Part shown: positions 8,701 to 20,700 of the stretch, one piece after another
How the letters are laid out: each line of letters starts with the position of its first letter
Numbering within the stretch: position 1 is the first letter of the stretch
DNA from: a virus
Length of the DNA stretch: 21,912 nt
IMG/VR virus record: IMGVR_UViG_3300032116_001463
Coordinates: 1 to 21,912 of that record
Strand: one strand, 5' to 3'
The notes under the pieces: model-generated
What the model saw: the letters and a program-made list of their open reading frames with translations, nothing else
Databases searched by the model: none
What the model was told of the DNA's origin: nothing
Translations under genes and position numbers: made by a program

Positions 8701-11700
8701 CAAAAAATATTAATACCGGATTTTTAAGAAATAATTTAACCGGAGAATATCATAACTGTTGGATAAAAACTGATAAAGATATTTTACAACCAATTATTGA
8801 TAGTAAAGTTGTTGAAGAAAATTCAAACAACATTACCTTTAACACAGTAAACTGGTCTGATCTAGATACCAAAAACTACAAAATAATTTTTTATATAAAC
8901 GGAAAAAAAGTTTCTAAAGATAAGGTTAACACATCTTCTGGAATTTCTAATAACGGTAAATTTGTTTTTGTAGACACATTAAATCAAAATGATGTTGTAA
9001 GTTTAAAATTATACAGTAATATAGTTCCGGAAGAAGGATACTATGAAATTCCTATAGGTCTAGAAAAAAATCCGTTAAATCAAGATCTTAAAAAATTTAC
9101 ATTGGGGCAGGCAGTTGATCATTTATCAACGGCCATAGAAGTAGATGAAAGAGTAGTTGGAGATTATCCTGGAGCAAATAATTTAAGAGATCTAAATGAT
9201 TTTCAAAACAAAGCAAGAAGATTTGTTAAACACTCGGGAATCGCACCTTTATCTATAGCACTATTATGCGATAAAAAACTTAATCTTATTAAATCTATAG
9301 AATATTGTCAGCAATCTTATTCGGAATTTAAAAATAAATTTATTGAATTCATATCCGATAATGTTTATAATGATGATCCTGCCGAATTCGTAGATCAGAT
9401 AATTTCTGATATGGGTAGAACTAAGACGTCAAATAGTCCGTTCGTAGAATCGGATATGATAGGATCGGGCGCATATACAGAAATTAGATATACAGTAGAT
9501 GATCCTGGTATAAAAACCTACACACTGTCAACACCTTTTGATTTAGAAACTGCTAGTAGAAAGGCAGTGTATGTGTACATAAATGGTCAACAAAAAGTTG
9601 TAGAGAAAGATTATTATTTTAATAAATCTTTTTCTTTTGTTACAATAAAAGTAGATCTTCAAGAAAACGACTTAATACAAATAAGAGAATATAATTCTAC
9701 AAGTTATAATTTTGTTCCTGCAACGCCTACAAGTCTTGGACTCTATAAAAAATATCTTCCAAGAAAATTTTTAGATAACACATATGTTGACCCAGTATAT
9801 GTTATCCAGGGTCACGATGGTAGCATCACTCGAGCATACAACGATTATAGAGATGATGTTATTTTAGAACTTGAATTAAGAATTTATAATAATATAAAAG
9901 TTCGATACGATACTTCTTTGTTTGATATTGATTTAGCTTTTTCTAGTTACTATGGCGGCGGAGTTTTCACTAAAGATGAATTAGATCCTTTATTGATACA
10001 AGATTTTCTAAAATGGGTATCGGGTACTAATATTGATTATACCAATAATAATTACTTTGATTCAGAAAATAGTTTTACATATACCTATAGTAACATGGCC
10101 GATAAGCAAGGTAAACAATCGTTACCGGGCTATTGGAGAGGTGTTTACAATTGGTTCTATGATTCTTATAGACCTCATGTATGTCCTTGGGAACTTCTAG
10201 GATTCACAGAACAACCAGACTGGTGGGAATCCCAGTACGGAGCGGCCCCGTATACCAACGGTAATTTACTGTTGTGGGAGGATTTAGAAAATGGTGTTAT
10301 TAGACAAGGCACTAGACAAGGAATATACGATAGATATAAAAGACCAGGTTTAACCAAGCAGATACCGGTAGATAATAACGGAAATTTACTAAGTCCCTTA
10401 GATTCTTCCTTGGCCAGTAATTTTGCTTTAATTAATAATCAGGGACCGTTTGTTCTTGGCGACGTAGGCCCGGTCGAATATGCCTGGAGATCTAGTCCCG
10501 AATTTCCGTTTTCTGTAGTAAAGGCTCTGTGCTTACTAAGACCTTTTGAATATATTAACACTTCTTTAGATTTTACAAGAGTTAAGAAAAATAAGATTGA
10601 TCAATATGTTCATTCGAGCACAGATACTTTTATAAAATTAGAAAACGTTGTTGTGCCTACTGTAGGGGAAGATCAGGCCTACGGTCTTATTTCCATACTA
10701 ATGGATTACGTAAGAAGCCTTGCATTAACTGATTCTGCGCTTCAAGAAATAATTGACAATATCGATGTAAACCTTAGTACAAGATTATCAGGATTCGTTG
10801 ACAAGGCACAACAAAAATATTTGTTAGATAGTAAATCTCCTAGTTCAACGTCGAGCAGTATTTTTATTCCTCAAGAAAATTACGAAATTATTTTTAATAC
10901 AAGCACTCCTATCTTCACACTATCTTATAGCGGTGTGTTAGTAGAAAAAGTAAATCGTGGTTGGAAAATTACAGGCTACGATAATCAGTTTCCTTATTTT
11001 AACTATTACGAAGCTTTAAATTCTAACAACGATCCTACGTTATCAGTAGGAGGTGTTAGTGAAGATGTTCTTCGATGGGAACAAGAAAAATTTTATGGAA
11101 ATGGTGTCTGTATAAGTTATCAAAACAATTTTTATCGATCGATAAAAAGTTTTAGAAGTGGCTTAGATTTTAGTAACGAGAATTTAAAACAGATAGCCGG
11201 CCCTGCTACAGTAGGATCAATAACAGCATTATACAGAAGAAATTTTAATCGATTACGCAAAAAAACACTTACCTACGGAACAATTTTACCTACTATCCAG
11301 GCTGTGGTTGATTTTCTGTTCGGTTACGGTGAATTCTTAAAATCCATCGGTTTTGTTTTTGACGCATATGATAAAGAAAATAAAACAGCACAAGATTGGG
11401 TTACATCTTCCAAAGAGTTTATGTTCTGGACAAAGCATAATTGGGAAGAAGGTGCTATTTTAAGTTTGAGTCCTTCTGCTGCTAAGATTGACATAAATTT
11501 AGATTTAGGAGTAGCAGACAGTCTTTTTGATAGTTTCTATCCTTATCAAATTTTGCGAGCCGACGGCAAAGTCTTGCAACCTTCTTTTATCGATATCAAG
11601 AGAGATTTTCAGAATATCACTGTTTCTACAAATAATACCACTGACGGAATTTATTTTTTAAAAGCTTATTTTGTTCTTAAAGAACACGTAACTATTTTTT

Positions 11701-14700
11701 CTGACCGAACAGTATTCAATGATGTAATTTATGACAAGCCAACTGGCTATAGACAAGAAAGAATAAAATCTAGAGGATTCCGAACGATTGATTGGGACGG
11801 CGACTACACTAGTCCCGGATTCCTATTTGACAATGTTAATATTGAATCTTGGCAACCTTTTGTCGATTATCGATTAGGCGATATTGTTGCTTATAAATCT
11901 TTTAATTGGACCAGTAAAGAAAATCAACGAGGTTCTGAGCTGTTTGATGACAGTAAGTGGACGAAATTAGATTCGACACCTCAGAAACAGTTGGTTTCGA
12001 ATTTTGATTACAGGATTAATCTATTTGAAGATTATTATAATCTTGACGGAGAAGGTCTAGGAACAGCACAAAGAGAATTAGGCCGTCATTCGATTGGTTA
12101 CCAATCTAGAAATTATTTACAAAATATAGCAGAAGACGAGATTACACAATTCCAGTTGTATCAAGGATTTATTAGAGAAAAAGGCACAGCTAATTCTATA
12201 ACTAAAATTTTTGATAAGCTCAGTAAAACAGACGAGGATAGTATAGAGCTGTATGAAGAGTGGGCTATCAGAACTGGAAGATTCGGCGGAATCAATGAGT
12301 TGTTAGAAACCGAAATAAGAATTAATAAAATAAATTTTGAACTAAATCCTCAGCCTATTCTAATAGTCGACGAACAAATTAGTGATGTAAAAATAGATCA
12401 AAAGTATAGAATAAATTCCAATGATATAATAAAATCTGTTGACGGAGTTTTTACCACTAATATTAATCCTACAAAATATTACGAATTAAATTCTCGAATT
12501 TCGGGTTATGTTAGATCTGATCAAGTTGATTTTATTGTTAAAGATAAAACAGAAATTTTAGATCTGGATATAAATCTTGTTAAAGAAAATAATTATATAT
12601 GGATTACCTACGATAATCAAAGCTGGAATGTCTTACGTTTTGAGAATCAACCCTTGCTTATTATTGAATCTGTAACAGAATTAATTGATCTCGAAGTTGA
12701 AATAAGATTTAATAGAGTCCACGAGATACAAGAAAATGATATAGTAGGATTAAGGAATATAATCGATTTAGAAGGATTTTTCTTTGTAAAATCGACGACG
12801 GCTAGAACTATAATAGTTGAGAAACGAGAAGATGCCGATGCACCCGCTATAGACGACAGCGCGATACAAACAATTAATTTGTTAGTCCCTGCTAGAATCG
12901 ATAGTTACAACACCTTAGATCTTGCCGAAGTCGCTGCGCTGAAAAAAGATACTAAGCTATGGATCGATTCGGATCAAAATAATCGATGGGAAGTAATCCA
13001 GAAACAAAAATCGTATTCATATAAAAATCTAATAGAATACGGTGTTCAAGAACCAGTCGGTAGCGGTACATCGGTACTGTATATTAACAGTTTGAAACAG
13101 ATAATCAGTAGTATGCCTAGTACTGGCTATCTCTATTCTTATGTAGAGACAGGTAGAGGTTTAGAGCTTTATCAGGTGATCCCCCCACCTAGCGAATTTA
13201 GAAGTCAGTTATCTCGAGTATTTGGATCGGCAGTAGCAGCGACCCCAGATGGGCAATTTTTGATTGTAGGTTCTCCTAATGCTAGCTACATTAAGAGTAA
13301 GTTTATGGGAGAATTTGATCCACGAGCAGATTATTTCGCTAGCGAAATAGTAATATACAATGGTAAATTATGGAAGGCAGTAAATGATGTTCCAGGAAAT
13401 CCGTCTGCTCCAACTATCGAACAGATAAAAAATGGAGAAGTACCGGTAGATTCTTCTTATATAGATATCTATTCCGTTGACTGGGAACCTGTAACAATCG
13501 TTGAGGCTAATTCAACTGGTAGATTACCAGGATACAATAACCAAGGAATGGTTACAATTTATAAATTTGAATCTAATAGATGGGTTGAATTTATATCAAT
13601 AGTAAGTCCTAGACCTTCTGCTGATGAATTATTTGGAAGTGCAATCTCTGTAGGACAGAACGGAGACAAGTATTACCTAGCTGTTTCTGCGCCCGGAGCT
13701 TTAGAAAGCAGAGGTAGAGTTTATCTTTATCTGTACGATAACGACACAGTACAAGAAGTTGATAGTGCTTCGGTTGTTACTGGAGGATCCGGATATTCAG
13801 TATATGAAGTAGCAGATGTTGAAATAATTTCTTCTGGATCTAATTATAATACAGATTCGGCAGGACTGGTTTTAACTATAAATTATTTAGGACAAACAGC
13901 AACATTTACAGCCACAGTTGATACTGAAACAACAGTACCAGGAGAAAACGATTTATTATTTCCAATTAAGACAGTTACTCCTCTTGATAGGGGGCTTTGG
14001 AATGTATTACCGACCGCACCTTTAATTGCTGTTTCAGAACCTACATTTAGTTCAGATGGCTCTACCTTAAGTGGTGGATGTGTTTTAAGATTAACCTTTA
14101 GAGAAGTAAACGTTGGATCATCAGTACTAACAGTAAATTATGAAGGTCAAATAGCCACGTTCTCTGCTGCAATCTCTGCAGGAGAAGTAATCTCAGTAGA
14201 ACCGATTGTTAGAGGAAGATTTACCACAATTAGAACAGCCCCAGTAGCGACTTCGGTTGAACCTTCATACGGGTCAGGAGCTACTTTATCAATTGTATAC
14301 AGAGAAAAAATAACCAAAGGTTGGAGACATTTAGAAGATGCAAACTACAGCGGAATTTTTAATCCATTCGGAGGTTATAATCCGTATACCGGGTCGTTCG
14401 ATACATCCGCCGCTGTAAGATTTTATCCTGCTGGAAGTGTTATATGGTGGGATAACAAGTTATGGAAGGCCCTTGTTGACACAAATTTAAGCGACGACGG
14501 AAGTTCTTTTTATCTAGGATTAAGTGATTGGATTGAGCTAGATCCTATTTCCACCCAATGCTCTCTACCGACAAATGTAGCTCTTGGCGACGACGGATCT
14601 ACTTTAGCAGCAGGATTATTGGATAAAAATCAGATAGCAGAATTAGTTAAAGCAGGAGATCTGTTTGGATCTAGCCTAGCTATGAACAAAGATGGCAGTA

Positions 14701-17700
14701 TTCTAGTTGTAGGTTCTCCTAACAGCGACGGGCAGTTTTTTGTAAATTATAGGGGAGTATGGAGTCAGTTTCAGGAATACACAGAATCGGATGTGGTACA
14801 GTATGACGGTAACTATTATAGGCTCATGGATACTTCAACCCCTGGACCGGTCGATTCTTCTATAGTCAGTAAAGGAGATGTTCCTGTTCCTGGGATAACA
14901 GAATTGACGTTATCAGATTCGACACCTTGGCTACCTGTAGGAAATCTCAGCACAGTTAGTTCTGGAAAAATTCACATTTATAAAAAAGATAGCAACGATG
15001 TTTATAATTTAATACAGGTTGTTACTTCTGAAAATATAGATAGTTATAATAACACAGATTCGGGATTAGATATAGGAATTTATTCTGGAGACAAGTTTGG
15101 ATTTAGTTTAGATCTAGATCAAACTGGATCTACTTTGGTTGTTTCTAGTCCGGATGCAGATACTAATTTGCAAAATCAAGGTTCCGTATATGTGTTTACA
15201 ACTACAGATTTAGATTCTCCTATATACAATCTTGAACAGAAAATTTCTAGCTACGAATCTTATAACAATGAACAATTTGGTTTTTCTGTAAGTGTTGATT
15301 ATAACTCTGAGAAAATTGTTGTAGGTGCAAAAAACGCTCCTTATAAAATCCCTGTGAGATTTGACATTTCTGCAGGAACAACTTTTGATGGAAATGCTAC
15401 TAGTTTCAGCGAACCTCAAGGATATACTGGTCAGGTGTATGTGTTCGAAAAGAAATCTAATATCTATTTGTTAGCAGAAAAATTAGAAGCTGATTTACAA
15501 AATGCTGAATCTTTTGGATATAGCATCGATACTTTTGGCTCAGTCATAGTCACCGGATCTCCTAATTATAGAGCACCTCTTGAAACAGAGGGCCAGGCGT
15601 TAAGTTCACATCCGATAGGAATAACAAGATTATTCAAGAAAGATTCTAATGTTAATTCCTGGAATACGTTGGCTCAGCAAACACAGAAAGTAGACATTGA
15701 TTTAATTACCTCGATAGAAGTCTATGACGAAGTTACTAATCTTAAGCTGGCCGATGTTGATATAATAGATCATGCAAAGTTGAAAATTTTAGGAATAGCT
15801 GAACAAGAGATTAGTTACAAAACTGTATATGATCCTGCAGTCTATACTAACGGAACAGATGAACAAGTAGTAAATGAAACTACTGCCTGGTTTGAAAAAA
15901 ATGTAGGCAAGCTATGGTGGAATCTATCTACAGTAAAATGGCTAGATTACGAACAAGGCGACGATGTTTATAGATCAGGAAACTGGAACGGATTAGCTTT
16001 CGGGTCATCCATTGACATCTATGAATGGGTAGAATCGTCGCTGTTGCCTTCGGACTGGAGTATACTTGCTGATACAAATGAGGGACTGGCCGAAGGAATA
16101 TCTGGACAGCCATTATATTCAGATAATACAGTGTACAGTGTAAAAGAAATATACAATGTAAACACAGGTCAATTAACCGGAACTAGATATTATTTCTGGG
16201 TTAAAAATAAAGCAATATTACCAACAAACACTGTGGGAAGAAGACTGCCTTCTTCGGACGTGGCATCGCTTATAATTAATCCTGCTTCTTCTGGTTTACC
16301 GATAATAGCTTTATTAGATTCTAATAAATTCTTAGCTTACAATTTTAATTCTTTATTAGAAAATGATACTGCTTATTTGAATATACAGTATAAGAAAAAC
16401 AAAAAATCAAATAATTTAAGTCATAATGAATATTTGTTATTGTCTGAAAATTTAATAGGTAGTATTCCTAACCAAGACATTGAAACCAAATGGATAGATA
16501 GCTTGGTTGGTTTCGACCAAGCAGGTAACTCAGTTCCAGATCCTAAAATACCTGAAAAGCAAAGATACGGAATATCTTTCAGACCAAGACAAGGTATGTT
16601 CGAAGACAATAATAAAATATTAGGTATTTTAATTGATAGAATAAACGAGCATTTATTATTAAGACCTTTTGCAGATACTTTAAATTACGAAAATTTAAAC
16701 TTAGTCGATCCTAAACCAGAACAAAGTTCAAATGAGTTCGATGATGAAGTAGATAATTTTATCGATTTACAAAATATTAATACTGTTAGACTCAAACAGG
16801 CAGTATTAACTGTGAATATAGTTGATGCAGAAATTGATACAATTGATATTGTAGATCCTGGATTCGGTTACAAAATACCTCCTCCTATAGAAATAGAAGG
16901 TGACGGATCAGGAGCCAAGGCCGAATTAATCATCGATAACCAAGGAAGGGTATCATCGGTTACCGTAATCGCTAAAGGAAAAAAATATACTTCAGCAATA
17001 GCTAAAGTAAGAAGTTATGCAGTGTTGGTAAATGTAGATGAAACAGCTAACGATTTCTGGAGTGTTTATTCTTATGACACTGTGAGAAAAGATTTTTTCA
17101 GAAGTAAGTCGCAGGGTTTTGATACGACAAAGTATTGGTTGAAGATTGACTGGTATGCGACAGGTTACTCTAAAACTTCCAGGATCAGTAAAGAAGTAGG
17201 ATCTCTCTATGAAGAAAGCTCATTAGCTATACAAGAAGGAGATCTATTAAAAGTTAAAGAATTTGGATCCGGTGGTTGGGCATTACTTAATAAAGTAAAA
17301 GAAGGTGCTGGAGATGTTCTCAACAACTATGAATTGGTCGGTCGACAAAACGGAACGATTCAGTTATCTACAAAATTGTATAGTAAGAGTTCTCAAATAC
17401 TAGGCTTTGATGCAACTAGCTCTTACGATACCAGTGAGTATGATTTATTGCCGTCATTAGAATTAAGAAATATCTTAAATGCAGTTAAGCAAGATATTTT
17501 TATAGAAGATCTAAGAAACGAATGGAATAATTTATTTTTAATTTCTTTAAGATATGCTTTCTCAGAACAAGAATATATTGATTGGGCATTTAAAACAAGT
17601 TTCTTAAATGCAACACATAATGTTGGCTCTTTAGAACAGAAAATAAATTATAAGAATGATAATCTTGACAGCTTCAGAAGTTATGTAGAAGAAGTTAAAC

Positions 17701-20700
17701 CTTATCGAACCACAATAAGACAATATAAGAGTAGGTACACAGGATTAGAAATAACGAATTCTGTAATCAGTGATTTTGATTTACCTCCAGTGTACTCTAG
17801 CGCCAGCGGAAAAATTTTACCGATTAACAGTTCATTTGATCTAACAGATCAGTACCCTTGGAAAAATTGGAAAGATAATTTAGGATTTGAAATAAAAGAA
17901 ATCTTAGTTTCTAATAGCGGAGATGGATACACCTCTGCGCCAACGGTATTAATAGAAGGCGATGGTTCGGGTGCAGAAGCGATAGCTTTTATAACTAATA
18001 AAAAACTAAGATCTATTAAATTAATATCCGGAGGAACAGGATATACAAAAGCACCTACCGTATCATTAGTCGGCGGAAACGGATTTAATTCTAACGTAGC
18101 TAAGGCAGTGGCAATTTTAGGAGAGTCGCCGATTCGAACTTTCGACGTCAAATTAAAATTTGATAGAATAAGCAAAACTGGAACTTTATCGGAATTTAAT
18201 TTTTCACAATCATTTACAGCTAGTGCATCGTCTGCTGTATTTGACTTAAAATATGCGCCTAGCAAAGATAGAAGTAAGATTTCAGTCACACGAAATGAAC
18301 AGATTGTTTTCAACAATGAATATGAAATTATCTACTATACTTCAACAGTTGACACATATTCCTTAACTAAGGCAAAAATAAAGTTTTTAATTCAACTCGA
18401 GCAGGGAGACTTAATAACTGTTGCCTATGAGAAATTTAACGAAATTTACGATAGCGTTGATAGAATAAATTCTTATTATAATCCCGTCGAGGGAATGAAA
18501 GGCAAAGTAGTGAGTCAATTAATGACTGGTATCGACTACGGCGGTATTCAAATTCAAGGCACAACTTTTGATGTTAGCGGCGGCTGGGATGCGTTGCCTT
18601 GGTTTACTGATGCCTGGGATAGTGTTGAATCAAATAATGATTACCATTATGTAGTTTCTAGCGCAGACGACGGTAGTACTATAACAGTTTTATTACCAAA
18701 AGCTCCTGCGGCTAATCAGCGAGTGTCGATCTATTTGAAACGTGCTGGATCTAAAGAACTAAGAACTATAGAAACTTTGGATGCAAACGGTAATCCTGTT
18801 GTGGTTTACGACGAAGCTGTTGCTGAGCCTCCAGTTATAAGAATCGATGATCCTTATTTTGGAATGTACGACGGTAGTACAGTTATGCCTAACGGCAGAA
18901 CAACCGCACCAGAAAATGCATTAATGCCCACGTTTGTCGGCGATGGAGAAAACAGAACAGTAGTTTTTGATGAATACGGAGTTCAAACTTTCCCTGGTGA
19001 TACATTAATTTTTAGAAATTTTGAAAGCGACGGAACTGTTTCTATTAAAGATCCTAATCTTTTAGACACTGAACTCAGCGGAGGATCTTTTGCAGGTACT
19101 TGGAGTAATAATCTAATAGGACCTAACGCTGTTGCAGGATCTTACACTACTGCACAAGGAACGTTAGCTCAAGACATTTCGATTGATGGCGGAAAATTAA
19201 TAAGTCCTGATCAAGTACCAGCTCCAGAAGAAAATATACCCGGACAAGTATTAGAAAGTTTAAGTATTAAAGTTTTTAACTCAACTTTTTCGGGAGGATC
19301 TCCTGTTAATTTAAGATTATATTTTGCTGACGGTATACAAAAGAATTACGATATAGGTTTACATATTCTAGAAGGTAAATCTCTTGTTGTGTATATCGAT
19401 AAAATAAAACAAGAATTTATTGAAGGAAGTAATTTAATATACACAATAAATTATTCAACTAATCAAGTAGAATTTGTTGATACTCCTGTTGCGGGATCAT
19501 TGATAGAAATAATTTCGATAGGAGTCGGCGGAGTATCGATATTAGATTATACCGAATTTGTAACAGACGGTGAAACTTCTCATTTCCTAACAAAGGCAAA
19601 TTACTCAGATACCCAATCAGTGTTAGTCACTGTAGACGGAATAGAAGTAGACATAGGTTTTGTTGAAAGTTCGACAGTGACGGAAACTACAGGAAAAACT
19701 CTAATTGAGTTTGGCACCCAACCAGAACGAAATCAAGTAGTAAAAATTGTTGTTCTAGGAGCATCTTTAGATACAGATAGTACCCAGCAGTCTATTATCA
19801 GATCCAATCAACAGACTTTTATATATGACGGAAGTACCAGAAAATACGATTTAGATAAATTTGTTAATTTAACTAGAAACAGTTCAAAGTCTGCCATGTT
19901 AGTAGAAGTTAACAATGCACATTTACAAGGTGTCGATGCTGTAGTTCAAGTATACGATGGTACAAATAATACAGTAGCATTAGGAATAGATCCAATTGAA
20001 GTTTCAGGAACTATTACTTCAAATAACATTAAAGTTTTTGTTAATAATGTTGAGCAATCATTCTTAGTCGTATGGACTTATAATGGAACTACTAGTATAG
20101 TAACAGTTTCTACTACGTATCTCCAAGTAGGAGATATTATAAAAGTTGAAAACGATGTAAGAAGCCAATACAGTATTGTCAACAATGATATATTAATAAG
20201 CGATTTGGTAGATTTAACAGCTGGAGATTTGATAACTGTAACTTGGTTCAGCGAATACCCAACTTTCGATATCGTTAGTGACGAATACACAGGAGGAAAA
20301 TCAATTTATAGATTGTCATCTACTCCTATAAATTCAAGTTATGTTTGGGTATACAAAAATGGTATACGTTTAACAGGAAACAAAGATTATTCTGTGTCTC
20401 TTCCGAGATCTGTATTATATCTCAATGATGAAACTACATCATCGGATAAAATTAAAATCTTCCAATTTGGTAATAGGATTTACAAAAAATCATCTGCATA
20501 TCAAATATTCAAAGATATGTTAAATGTTTATCATTATAAACGTTATTCTATTGATAGAAATGTAAAATTAGCTCAAGATTTAAATTATTATGATCAAGTT
20601 ATTAAGGTAACTGATGCATCCAATCTTTCAATTCCTATAACTTCTAGAAATATTCCAGGAATTATTGAAATCAATGGAGAAAAGATCGAATACTTAGTAT

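Larger units (their letters stand above)
13208..15590 (+). repeat. FG-GAP (integrin-type) propeller repeats with inserted modules
   Basis: Residues ~2183-2977. Six clear copies of 'FG-x-S/A ... (D/N)G-x-x-(L/I)-(V/A)-V-(G/S)-(S/A)-P' start at F2188, F2325, F2669, F2813, F2873 and F2952; four keep 'VGSPN', 'VSAPG', 'VGSPN' or 'VSSPD', and several are followed by 'G-x-V-Y-x-(Y/F)'. A degenerate copy, 'VALGDDGSTLAAG', is at 2640. Six or seven such repeats normally close into a beta-propeller that binds protein or sugar ligands, sometimes with calcium. Spacing between clear copies is 60-80 residues after removing inserted CBM-like and beta-repeat units, which fits blade size except near the degenerate copy. 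Confidence 0.65.

Noticed and set aside
17849-18316. Open frame of 155 codons on the - strand inside the giant gene
   Set aside because: It is antisense to the conserved G-x-GY repeats, and its sequence is explained by their codon use.
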